NCBI GenBank assembly: GCA_910586425.1
Contig: CAJUHL010000034.1
Span: forward strand, 1 to 16,627
Reading direction: 5' to 3'
DNA: 16,627 nt
Origin: an uncultured Bacilli bacterium
GTDB taxonomy: Bacteria; Bacillota_I; Bacilli_A; RF39; UBA660
Shown here: in pieces, positions 5,691 through 12,891 of the stretch
Layout of the letters: every line of letters starts with the position of its first letter
Numbering within the stretch: position 1 is the stretch's first letter
Position numbers and translations under genes: made by a program
Notes under the pieces: model-generated
Told to the model about the DNA's origin: nothing
Seen by the model: only the letters and a program-made list of their open reading frames with translations
Database searches by the model: none

Positions 5691-8600
5691 CGCATGTTTT
5701 TACCAATGTTCTTGACTCCAGCAAATAATCCTGCTCCGAGTCCGATAGATCCAAACAATCCAAGTTTGGAGGTTAATGTGTCAATGACGTTCATAACTGA
5801 TGTTAATCCGTCAACGACTGTTTTCATGTCATCTCTTTTGAAGAGGTTTTGGGCTACTGATGTACCTGTTTCAGATAGGCGGTTTAGCTTGTAGTCGAGC
5901 GAGTCCATAATGATGGACATTTCCCTATCCGAACTTCCAGCAGCATCTTCCATAACTTCTATTGCTTCAGTGATAGCGGTGTAGTTCTGGATAATTGCCG
6001 CGCCTGCTTGGGCTTGGTTTTTACCAAATGCTTTGTCAAGGAAGGCATTCTGCTGAACTTGAGACATTTCATCCCAGATTTTATTTATTTCTCCGAAATA
6101 TTCTACCAAGGACTTGAATTCTGTAGAAGATCCTTCTTTGAAAATAGAAACACCTTGAGAGTGTTCTGCTGTTTTAGTGAGGTCAATCAGATCACCAGTG
6201 ATGTTTTTAAGTTCTTCATCTACCTCCATTAATCCATCTTCTGAGCTTTCCGAATAGCCGTGCATACGCATCGAAATACTTCTGAGCGCACGTCCTGTAA
6301 CTTCAGCATTTTGAACGACCTCTTGCGCACCTGTAAAAAGTGCAAATGCGTCCTGATATGTAGTTCCTGTAGCTGCAAGTGCTGCCGCAGATCTTTTCAT
6401 ACCATTAACTAAATCTATGTTCGATTCTGCAAAGCGGTTGCCTAGATGATTAATATTGTCCATTACTTCGCGTTCTACTTCGTCAACATCTAGTCCCCAG
6501 GCTTTAATTATACTGACTAATCCTTCTTGTGCTTCGTCAGTAGACATACCAGGAGATATGCTGGCAAATTGAGAACTTAATTGTGCCATTTTTGTAGCTT
6601 GCTCTGCACTTGAGTACCCCAAACGGCTCCAGGCAGCGGCTTGCTTCAGAATTTCCTCAGTAGTAACGCCCATCTGTTTAGCTACTTTATTAGAATCATA
6701 GTAAAACTGTTCCAATTCACTATTGGTCATAGTGGTAGTCTTTTTCAGATCCACTAAAGCAGTATCCAGTGCTTTAACAGTACCAAGTCCACCCTTAACA
6801 GACTGGATGGCTTTCATTACCAAAAAAGTAGAACTTGTCCAGTAACTAAAGGAACTCATTCCTTCTCGTAATGTCTGAAACCATGTCTTACCTAATTTAC
6901 CAGTGTCACGTGCAGTATTCTGAATATCAATAAATCTCTGCTTTAATACTGTTAATTCCTGATTGGTTAATTTCGCGCCTTGTTCTGTATGATTAAAAAT
7001 ATCTCTTAAATCGTTGCCGAAGTATTTTACAGTTTTACTGTTTTTACTCATAAAATCGGCAAGTTGGTTATGTAAAGAGGAAACTTTAGAATCTTTTGCT
7101 AATTCTGTATTCATGGATCTAACAGAGTTTGTGACAGTTTTAATCTGTTTATCTAATTCTTTTTCAGAAGCAATGAGAGCCTTTTGATGCGCTTCTGTAG
7201 GACTATTTGCGTAATTATTAGAAGCAGTAGTTAATTGGTCAAATGCTTTTGACAGCTCGTTTGTGCTAATTCTCGCATTACCATTCACATCAGTCCATTG
7301 CTGTGTCTTGGCAATTAAAGCGTCAACCTTGGATTCGTATGTCCCATCACCCATTGAAAGTTGAATTTTATTGACTTGAGCCATAGATTTTGTTTCAGCC
7401 TTAACTCTATCTAATTGAGCCTCAGCAACTTTTAACTGATCTATAAATGTTTTTAGAGATGATTTATCACCAACGACAGCGATAGCAGCATTTAATTTCT
7501 GTATAGTTTCTGTCATTTGTTCAAAACCAGCAGAATTTGCTTTTAATTTCTGAAAACGTTCCTGTGCCTGTGCAAGTCCAGATGATATATCAGAACCATT
7601 CATGCGCATAGATATAGTTTCTGCTCGTTTAAATTCTTCGCCCATTCTTTGCAAAGTCTTTATTTCACTTTCTGCATTAGATACCATAGATGAGAAAGTT
7701 GCGCTGTCAGATGCCTTTACAGCTTCAATAGCCTGTTCAACTTTTTTATACTGATTTTCTAATTCAGTTATATGAGTCTGTTCTTTTATTGGATTTGAAG
7801 CGTTTAGATCAGAATATTTAGATTGTAGACTCTTAAAAATATCTTGTAAACGAGATGCTTTTATATTTATGGCATCTATTTGTTTTTGTACACCATTATT
7901 ATTTATTGAACCACCAGAATATTCAAAAGCACTAGTTAATTCATTATATTTATATGTTAATTTTTCAACCGCACCTTCTGCATTCTTTACTTCAACAATA
8001 AAAGAATTTAAGTTTTTATTTTCGCCAAGCTTTTCTTGAACATGTACAATCTTTGAAAGAGTATTAAAATATGTTTCTGCTTCGTCCTTAGTATTAAAAG
8101 AAGTTGTAAAATCAGTTTGTTGTATAATATTTCCGTTTTCTTTTAATTGTCTTTGGACATTAGCTGTTTGCTGAATGGCTTGCTGCTTTCGGTTTTCATT
8201 CTTAACAACCTGATCAGCAAAAGTAGTTGACTCCTGTGATTCTTTCTGCATAAGGGTTGTCATTTCATTTTGCAAATTAATAACGGTATCCCTTGCGCGT
8301 TCAACATCAGTCAGATATTTTGTTACATCGCCATGAGCATTTGGATGAGGAACTAACCCCTGTTCTCCGTTTAGGATAGATTGTGCTTTTTGTAATTCGC
8401 TTATAATAGTCTGCAATTGGTCTTGTGCCGTAGTAATATTAAGCAGATCCATTCTGCCAGTAGTATTACACATTTCTTCCCAAACAGTATCCAATGAAAT
8501 GGCTTCTTGCTTTGTAGCAGAGAATTGAACTCCTAAGTCTTTTAGTTCCTTATTTAACTTTCCGGTGCTTAGGTCTGTCCCAGACAAGCCAGAAGATTTA

Positions 8601-9217
8601 TATCCAACAGATATTGTCTTTCCGTTAAAATAATCTGCAAATTTTTTGACTTCTTCTATACCTGAAAAACTTCTTGTTTTACCAAAAGTGTCCAGTACCT
8701 TTCCTAATTCAGTACATTTTGATATGAGTTGTTCCCATGCACTATCACTATTAGTTTTAGCTGCTTCGCGACCAAGATTATTAACTTCTGATACTAATAG
8801 CCTGACCTGACCAACAACATCATTCCCTACAGAGGCTCTATTTAAGTTTAGATTTTTGATGATGTCATTTGCATTAAGACTAGAAATTCCTTTGAGAGTA
8901 TCAGCTATATTTTTTTTGATACTGCCAATACTTGATGATACACTTTCATTAAGGGCATTACCGATTTGTTTACCACTCTGATGTGCATTCTTGACAGCCT
9001 GACCAGTGTTTATATTAATATTAGAAATAGTAATTTTCTGATTGATTAATTTTCCAATATCATTAGCTAATTTCTGAGCTGCATTTGGATCAAGTTTGGC
9101 TGCAATTTCTAACTCTTTCAAATTGCCCTGTAGTTTATTAATAATATCAGAATCAATATTTTCTTTTGATTTCGCTTCATCTAATTTAGCTTGAAGCAAC
9201 ACCAAAAATTCATTCAT
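5654..9217 (-). CDS. Phage tail tape measure protein, truncated C-terminus, 1187 aa
   Basis: Tape measure proteins set tail length and help deliver DNA. The start at 9217 follows GAGGGAGGTATTTT. Residues ~1-780 are coiled-coil rich, with long heptad-like stretches (Leu/Ala/Gln/Lys) and repeated polar helices. A hydrophobic segment (YWTSSTFLVMKAIQSVKGGLG) lies near 790-812. Then comes the TP901-type tape measure core, about 815-1110, with AWSRLGYSSAEQATKMAQLS, SPGMSTDEAQEGLVSIIKAW, and AFGKNQAQAGAAIIQNY. The recognisable protein ends at GLFGSIGLGAGLFAGVKNIGK (about 1150-1173). The last dozen residues (MRVHGFQIICFMF) are unlike a tail protein and come from the inserted sequence. Such proteins normally continue for hundreds of residues with membrane helices and often a peptidase, and none of that is present in the window. 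The gene is therefore interrupted, spliced, or a pseudogene. Confidence 0.9.
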   Translation of the reverse strand: MNEFLVLLQAKLDEAKSKENIDSDIINKLQGNLKELEIAAKLDPNAAQKLANDIGKLINQKITISNININTGQAVKNAHQSGKQIGNALNESVSSSIGSIKKNIADTLKGISSLNANDIIKNLNLNRASVGNDVVGQVRLLVSEVNNLGREAAKTNSDSAWEQLISKCTELGKVLDTFGKTRSFSGIEEVKKFADYFNGKTISVGYKSSGLSGTDLSTGKLNKELKDLGVQFSATKQEAISLDTVWEEMCNTTGRMDLLNITTAQDQLQTIISELQKAQSILNGEQGLVPHPNAHGDVTKYLTDVERARDTVINLQNEMTTLMQKESQESTTFADQVVKNENRKQQAIQQTANVQRQLKENGNIIQQTDFTTSFNTKDEAETYFNTLSKIVHVQEKLGENKNLNSFIVEVKNAEGAVEKLTYKYNELTSAFEYSGGSINNNGVQKQIDAINIKASRLQDIFKSLQSKYSDLNASNPIKEQTHITELENQYKKVEQAIEAVKASDSATFSSMVSNAESEIKTLQRMGEEFKRAETISMRMNGSDISSGLAQAQERFQKLKANSAGFEQMTETIQKLNAAIAVVGDKSSLKTFIDQLKVAEAQLDRVKAETKSMAQVNKIQLSMGDGTYESKVDALIAKTQQWTDVNGNARISTNELSKAFDQLTTASNNYANSPTEAHQKALIASEKELDKQIKTVTNSVRSMNTELAKDSKVSSLHNQLADFMSKNSKTVKYFGNDLRDIFNHTEQGAKLTNQELTVLKQRFIDIQNTARDTGKLGKTWFQTLREGMSSFSYWTSSTFLVMKAIQSVKGGLGTVKALDTALVDLKKTTTMTNSELEQFYYDSNKVAKQMGVTTEEILKQAAAWSRLGYSSAEQATKMAQLSSQFASISPGMSTDEAQEGLVSIIKAWGLDVDEVEREVMDNINHLGNRFAESNIDLVNGMKRSAAALAATGTTYQDAFALFTGAQEVVQNAEVTGRALRSISMRMHGYSESSEDGLMEVDEELKNITGDLIDLTKTAEHSQGVSIFKEGSSTEFKSLVEYFGEINKIWDEMSQVQQNAFLDKAFGKNQAQAGAAIIQNYTAITEAIEVMEDAAGSSDREMSIIMDSLDYKLNRLSETGTSVAQNLFKRDDMKTVVDGLTSVMNVIDTLTSKLGLFGSIGLGAGLFAGVKNIGKNMRVHGFQIICFMF

Positions 9218-9239
9218 AAAATACCTCCCTCAATTTTAA

Positions 9240-9270
9240 GCATAAAAATAACCGCCAACAAAAGGGCGGT
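9240..9270 (-). terminator. Hairpin with T-run before the tape measure gene
   Basis: On the minus strand ACCGCC (9270-9265) pairs with GGCGGT (9256-9251) over an 8-nt loop and is followed by TATTTTTATG. It looks like a terminator or attenuator between the 140-aa gene and the tape measure gene, so tape measure expression may need read-through or another promoter. Confidence 0.65.
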
Positions 9271-9291
9271 AGTAGTTACAAATATTTAATT

Positions 9292-9714
9292 TCATTTAAC
9301 GTTTAGCCCTTGTTTTCGTAGCTCTTCCTTTAATATATCAATCACATTAAGTTTACAAAACTCAATAAATGTCTCCCAAAATCTATGTTCTTTTGTTTCA
9401 TCTGTAACCAATCCACCGTGGGAGCCGATAGACGCAGCATAAATTTGCTTCTCACCAGTCCAAAAGTTATTATAGTTCATTGCAGACTTGTCCATAAAAA
9501 CCTGTCCACAAGTTTGAGTAAGCATTTTTGCTATTGCTGATTTCCAAAATTGGTATGTTCTATGATAGTATTCAGGATCAAATACATCATAAAATTCTTC
9601 GTCAATAATCTGTTGGAGACTTCCTAAAAGTCTATTACAGGCATTTTCAACAGCTTTACCACAAGCAACATTTATCATTTTGAAATCATTAGGTGTTTTT
9701 ATTACAGTAGCCAT
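9292..9714 (-). CDS. Small tail-completion-like protein (HK97 gp10-like pattern), 140 aa
   Basis: The ATG at 9714 follows AAAGGATATAT. The protein has a long N-terminal helix (KAVENACNRLLGSLQQIIDEEFYDVF), the motif YYHRTYQFWKSAI (about 49-61), a glycine turn SIGSHGG near 98-104, and a C-terminal helix (FWETFIEFCKLNVIDILKEELRKQG). YxRTxxLxxS followed later by HGG and an aromatic helix is the pattern of HK97 gp10-type proteins, which join head and tail or cap the tail. Its place just before the tape measure gene fits a tail-assembly job. No close family is certain. Confidence 0.55.
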   Translation of the reverse strand: MATVIKTPNDFKMINVACGKAVENACNRLLGSLQQIIDEEFYDVFDPEYYHRTYQFWKSAIAKMLTQTCGQVFMDKSAMNYNNFWTGEKQIYAASIGSHGGLVTDETKEHRFWETFIEFCKLNVIDILKEELRKQGLNVK

Positions 9715-9733
9715 ATATATCCTTTACACAAAA

Positions 9734-9759
9734 ACTCCCTCACAGGACAGTGAGAGAGT
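9734..9759 (-). terminator. Hairpin with T-run upstream of the 140-aa gene
   Basis: ACTCCCTCAC (9734-9743) pairs with GTGAGAGAGT (9750-9759) with one mismatch over a 6-nt loop. On the minus strand TTTTT (9734-9731 onward) follows the stem. It can end minus-strand transcription coming from the 10.1-12.1 kb genes, or act as an attenuator of the 140-aa gene. Confidence 0.65.
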
Positions 9760-9772
9760 AAAGATAATTCTA

Positions 9773-9801
9773 TTTACTTTTAATACTTACAATGATATAA
9801 T
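9773..9801 (+). promoter_or_regulatory. Promoter of the winged-helix gene
   Basis: TTTACT (9773-9778), a 17-nt spacer, then TATAAT (9796-9801) preceded by TGA (extended -10). The nonamer TGATATAAT is the same as in cassettes B and C. The gene starts 33 nt downstream. Confidence 0.75.
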
Positions 9802-9833
9802 TTTTCCATTAAGAAACGGAGGTAATTATACAA

Positions 9834-10118
9834 ATGAACAGAAAATACCCAATTAGAACAACTTCACTTATGCTATTAGAAAATATCTATCTAAATTCAA
9901 ATTATAATCTTCAAGCAACTATAAATGCCAAAACTCTTGTAAATAAAGAAATAGATATGCAAATGATTCAAAAGTCGGCAACTTATCTTAAAGAAAAAGA
10001 TTATATTCATTATGATATAGTTCCACATGATAAGTGGACGGTTACAATAACTGCTAAAGGCATTGATTGGGTAGAAGAGTGTTATAATATAGATCCAACA
10101 GAACCTATTAAAGAATAA
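9834..10118 (+). CDS. Small winged-helix regulator (YjcQ-like), 94 aa
   Basis: The ATG at 9834 has a strong ribosome site (CGGAGGTAATTATACAA). The protein is a single compact domain. Helices come first (TSLMLLENIYLN; INAKTLVNKEIDMQMIQKSATYLKEKDYI), then a beta wing (HYDIVPHDKWTVTITAKGIDWVEE). That helix-helix-helix-wing order and the TITAKGIDWVE ending are typical of YjcQ-type winged helices common in Firmicutes phages and used in DNA binding. It is the only plus-strand gene in the right half, has its own promoter, and overlaps the 60-aa minus-strand gene tail to tail by 11 nt, so the two messages are antisense at their ends. Confidence 0.7.
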   Translation: MNRKYPIRTTSLMLLENIYLNSNYNLQATINAKTLVNKEIDMQMIQKSATYLKEKDYIHYDIVPHDKWTVTITAKGIDWVEECYNIDPTEPIKE

Positions 10119-10290
10119 TTGGGTTATTATCTTCAATTTCCTTTAATATGGAATTAAATAAGCATCTTGTTTTTGAAAGCGATACTTTTTGAGATTTTAA
10201 AATTTCAAGTATTGCTTTCTTTGCAGATTCTCCATCTTCACCCTCGTTTGGATTCCATGGAACAGTTCTATATAAATTTTCATCAATCAT
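10108..10290 (-). CDS. Hypothetical protein, 60 aa
   Basis: Unrecognised. The start at 10290 follows GGAGGAATATAA, a very good ribosome site. The protein is small and acidic-to-neutral: an N-terminal NLYRTVPWNPNEGEDGES loop, then a helical part (AKKAILEILKSQKVSLSKTRCLFNSILKEIED). No membrane segment is visible. It is the last gene of the minus-strand run beginning with the resolvase and ends in convergence with the winged-helix gene. Confidence 0.6.
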   Translation of the reverse strand: MIDENLYRTVPWNPNEGEDGESAKKAILEILKSQKVSLSKTRCLFNSILKEIEDNNPIIL

Positions 10291-10323
10291 TTATATTCCT
10301 CCAATCCCGATGAAAGAGACATT

Positions 10324-10545
10324 CTATTCAGTTTTATCTTTGTTATCATTGTGAATAATTTCTGTAAGTTTAGCGATAAATTCTTTCTGCAATTCTTCCG
10401 CAGGAACATCCTCTAAAGCAATATATAATTTCTGTAGCATTGATAAAAGCTCTTTTTGGTTATCAATGATAGTAGCGATAGCGCCATATATTGTTGCCTT
10501 GATTTTCCATTCTGCTTTCTTTGTTCTAATGTAATTTTTGATCAT
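10324..10545 (-). CDS. Hypothetical helical protein, 73 aa
   Basis: Unrecognised. The ATG at 10545 overlaps the stop of the preceding gene as ATGA, which indicates translational coupling; GGGAAATAAATT lies upstream. The sequence is nearly all helix: a basic start (MIKNYIRTKKAEWKIKATIYG), then IIDNQKELLSMLQKLYIALEDVPAEELQKEF and a charged tail. It has the look of small phage accessory proteins. Confidence 0.6.
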   Translation of the reverse strand: MIKNYIRTKKAEWKIKATIYGAIATIIDNQKELLSMLQKLYIALEDVPAEELQKEFIAKLTEIIHNDNKDKTE

Positions 10546-10739
10546 AATTTATTTCCCTTTCTGTCAACGTTTATTTTCCAATAAAAATTATCTTTAGTGC
10601 AAATTTCGTATTTATTATCGTATGGATCATATTTTACTTGTGATATTTGTGAACTTGTATTACAAATATTTATATATAATTCTGAATCAATATTATAATT
10701 ATGAGATTTTATTGTTTGATCTATTTCATAAGAATACAT
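10542..10739 (-). CDS. Hypothetical protein, 65 aa
   Basis: Unrecognised. The ATG at 10739 shares its A with the resolvase stop codon (TAATG), preceded by GGAGGTGAATA, so its translation is coupled to the resolvase. The sequence is polar with beta-prone parts (SELYINICNTSSQISQVKYD; YEICTKDNFYWKINVDRKGN). No motif is evident. Confidence 0.55.
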   Translation of the reverse strand: MYSYEIDQTIKSHNYNIDSELYINICNTSSQISQVKYDPYDNKYEICTKDNFYWKINVDRKGNKL

Positions 10740-11284
10740 TATTCACCTCCAGTATTCTTAATAAAATCATTTATATCATATCGGTAATTTACTTTTAATT
10801 TCTTCTTCTTAATTTCAATTGGATTACACCATTCATACAAATCTTTTTCATTAAATGATTTTTTACCTAAATTACTTATCATAGAAATAAAATTACCTAT
10901 TGTGCAAAAATAAGTTTTCTCCGATATTCTAAAATCAAAAATGAAGCCGCTGACAACATTTTTGTATGTAGAGAATTTTTGTAAATTGTCAATTTGGTGC
11001 TTATGAATTATGCCTTTATCAGATTTTTCTCTTTCAAAAGACATTGATTTTGTTCCTGCCGATTTTAATTCCAATGTATATAAAAAATCCCCAGTGAACA
11101 TAAAGCAATCACATGGAGATTTTGCACTGAATCTAAGATTTTGATTTCTTCCAAAGCTCTGAGCTGAATCGGGAGGGCGGTAGTAAAATATACTGTTAGG
11201 AATAGATTTCTTCCAATTTTGTTCAAAAACCTTACCTATATTCTTGCTTATATTATTCACCTCTTTACATAGAAACTCCACCAT
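10739..11284 (-). CDS. RecU-like Holliday junction resolvase, about 181 aa
   Basis: RecU enzymes cut four-way DNA junctions during recombination and, in phages, help process replication intermediates. Family features: NIGKVFEQNWKKS near residues 15-27; SPCDCFMF with a conserved Asp (59); LELKS with Glu72 and Lys74, together a PD-(D/E)xK metal site; and HKHQIDNL with Gln97. The later FIFDF and YEWCNPIEI parts also fit. The first 10 or so residues are doubtful. The ATG at 11284 lacks a ribosome site and lies in a hairpin (11276-11306), while a good site, AAAGAGGTG, sits just before an in-frame AUA at codon 11. True initiation may be downstream and non-standard. It heads a tightly packed run of four genes. 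Confidence 0.75.
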   Translation of the reverse strand: MVEFLCKEVNNISKNIGKVFEQNWKKSIPNSIFYYRPPDSAQSFGRNQNLRFSAKSPCDCFMFTGDFLYTLELKSAGTKSMSFEREKSDKGIIHKHQIDNLQKFSTYKNVVSGFIFDFRISEKTYFCTIGNFISMISNLGKKSFNEKDLYEWCNPIEIKKKKLKVNYRYDINDFIKNTGGE

Positions 11285-11306
11285 CTATAAGTGATAGACA
11301 GCGGAG
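11276..11306 (-). promoter_or_regulatory. Hairpin between antirepressor and resolvase genes
   Basis: On the minus strand CTCCGCTGTCTAT pairs with ATAGATGGTGGAG (13 bp, three G-U) over a 5-nt loop, followed by TTTCT. The 3' arm contains the first ATG of the resolvase frame. It may be a weak terminator of the antirepressor message or a block on that ATG. Confidence 0.5.
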
Positions 11307-11318
11307 TAGTAGTTTGTC

Positions 11319-12086
11319 TTATTCGGTTGCTAAATCATAATATCCATCTTTTCTAAGTAACTTACGGATATAATCAAGTCCTTTCTTCGTTGCATATGTA
11401 ACGGGTCTGTATTTTCCATCAGCGCAAGTTGTTTCTATAACGGCAAATAATTTTTGATTCATGAATCTCTGATAAGGAACATTGGAATTATCCTGATAAA
11501 ACATAATTCCTTTTCCTCTGAGATAAGAAAGCATTGTATTCCTGCCTATCTTTAATTCCTTAGCTACCATATTCATATGATATAATCCTTCTGTGCTCAA
11601 TAAGTCGTTATACATTTCTTCCAGTTCCTGATTCTTCTTATACATTTCATTAAATATTTTTGTTTTCAAATCATCTGAAAAAGAAGAGAAGTAATAATCA
11701 ACGGTTTTTCTTTCATCGTCAATAGCCGCACCAGTTAAACGAATTGATTTAAGATATTTCTTGATTTCTCTCTTAATATCTTTTGCAACAGGTTTTGTCG
11801 ATCTCATACAACACTCATACATACCATCCTCAGTTAATGCCCAAGTTTCCTGAATGCCACCAAGGGTCTTAAAACTTTTAAGTCCCTTTTCATAATCGTC
11901 AATTTTCTTTACCATATTTGTGATTTGATATTTTCCATTGCTTCCTTTTGAATAATCAATCCATTCAGCAACATCTTTTGCCATAAACCATGGAAAGTCG
12001 ATACTTCCATACATTTTAATTTTGTGACCAAGGATCTCAACTTCGTCTACGAGTTCCAATACTTCATTTTTACAATTCTCTTTCAT
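11319..12086 (-). CDS. Phage antirepressor, BRO-N/KilAC type, 255 aa
   Basis: Such proteins bind and inactivate phage repressors or act as DNA-binding switches. The start at 12086 is chosen because AAGGAG lies 9 nt upstream; an earlier ATG at 12146 has AGGAG directly touching it, too close to use. The N-terminal part has BRO-N features (SIDFPWFMAKDVAEWIDYSKGSN, then ETWALTEDGMYECCMRSTKPVAKDIKREIKKYL). The C-terminal part has a KilAC domain: VAKELKIGRNTMLSYLRGKG forms a helix-turn-helix, followed by NQKLFAVIETT and TYATKKGLDYIRKLL. It sits after a 200-nt region with palindromes and just before the resolvase. Confidence 0.85.
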   Translation of the reverse strand: MKENCKNEVLELVDEVEILGHKIKMYGSIDFPWFMAKDVAEWIDYSKGSNGKYQITNMVKKIDDYEKGLKSFKTLGGIQETWALTEDGMYECCMRSTKPVAKDIKREIKKYLKSIRLTGAAIDDERKTVDYYFSSFSDDLKTKIFNEMYKKNQELEEMYNDLLSTEGLYHMNMVAKELKIGRNTMLSYLRGKGIMFYQDNSNVPYQRFMNQKLFAVIETTCADGKYRPVTYATKKGLDYIRKLLRKDGYYDLATE

Positions 12087-12325
12087 ACTATAAATCTCCT
12101 TTGCATTAAAAATATTTTCAGTTCCAATTACTATTTCTACATTCATCTCCTAAATTTTCTTGAAAATAGAACAGAGTGGTGGTAGGAGATTTGACCACCA
12201 CTTTTATCTGGGAGCGACCCATCTAAATTTGTTCTATAATAATGCCAGTTCAATAACCTCTGACATTTTGGTATGTGAAATACCTATATCAATTTATTGG
12301 TATTCATATAGATACTTCTCCAAAT
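12087..12325 (-). promoter_or_regulatory. Leader/operator region of the antirepressor
   Basis: Non-coding upstream region of the antirepressor. AGTGGTGGT (12175-12183) and ACCACCACT (12194-12202) form a perfect 9-bp stem. ATTTTC-TT-GAAAAT is a palindrome near 12154-12167. Further up, GGTAT-GTGAA-ATACC (12271-12285) is an inverted repeat, and TTGGTAT recurs about 28 nt on (near 12297) with a partial dyad. These are plausible repressor sites. I see no strong -35/-10 pair; TATTATAG near 12236-12243 on the minus strand is the best -10 candidate. Confidence 0.4.
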
Positions 12326-12360
12326 AAAAAGAGCGACTTCACAATGAAATCGCTCTTTTA
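12326..12360. terminator. Terminator after the lysis module
   Basis: AAAAAGAGCGA and TCGCTCTTTT form a strong stem (12326-12336 with 12350-12359), with further pairing of TTCA/TGAA in the arms. On the minus strand TTTTTATTTG follows. It ends the message carrying the lysis genes; the A/T runs on both sides would let it work both ways. Confidence 0.85.
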
Positions 12361-12363
12361 AAA

Positions 12364-12873
12364 CTAAAATCCTTCTTTTAATTTTTCCTTATATGCTTCA
12401 TTAATTAGTTCCATAGATATTTCCACTTCGCCATTCTCAAGTCCATTATCCTCTAAAATTCTCTCATATTTTTCATACATGTGGATACAGTGTTTAAAGC
12501 TGTCCTTATTACACGGTTTTCCTTCGGAAACTTTGGTGGCAAAATTATTGATTTCCCAGCGCATGTCGTCGATTTCCTTATCTACAAACATTTGCGTCAG
12601 TTTCTTTATATCAGAAGCAATCTCTTCGTCACGGCGATCAGAACTTTCTATGTCTTTTTCGTGTTTTTCTTGTAATGAAGCGAGATTTTGTGATGTTTGA
12701 ATCAATAATTCATGTTCTTCTCTTTTTTGTCTCATCCATTTTGTTTCTAACCCCATTTTATCAATAACCCACTCAAATATAGAAACAAAAGCTTTTATAC
12801 CGATTAGAATAACAAAAACCGAAATAAGAACATACGAGAAGTTAATGTTAAGTAATTCCTTTATTGCGTCCAT
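12364..12873 (-). CDS. TM/coiled-coil phage protein of the lysis module, 169 aa
   Basis: The ATG at 12873 follows AAAGGCAATTATATGA. An N-terminal membrane helix at about 13-36 (YVLISVFVILIGIKAFVSIF) is followed by a long coiled coil (about 45-105: KREEHELLIQTSQNLASLQEKHEKDIES). A C-terminal block (DDMRWEINNFATKVSEGKPC, then FKHCIHMYEKYERILEDNGLENGEVEISMELINEAY) recalls a conserved C-terminal pattern seen in many Firmicutes phage proteins encoded near endolysins. It lies 18 nt after the endolysin gene, so it belongs to the lysis unit, possibly as a holin-like or spanin-like helper. The exact role is unknown. Confidence 0.65.
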   Translation of the reverse strand: MDAIKELLNINFSYVLISVFVILIGIKAFVSIFEWVIDKMGLETKWMRQKREEHELLIQTSQNLASLQEKHEKDIESSDRRDEEIASDIKKLTQMFVDKEIDDMRWEINNFATKVSEGKPCNKDSFKHCIHMYEKYERILEDNGLENGEVEISMELINEAYKEKLKEGF

Positions 12874-12891
12874 TCATATAATTGCCTTTCT

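Noticed and set aside
9897..10136. 79-codon minus-strand frame opposite the winged-helix gene
   Set aside because: Low-complexity hydrophobic translation of an AT-rich antisense strand; the plus-strand gene has a promoter, a ribosome site and a domain.
12479..12700. Plus-strand frames opposite the TM/coiled-coil lysis gene
   Set aside because: Antisense shadows with no ribosome site; the minus-strand protein is convincing.
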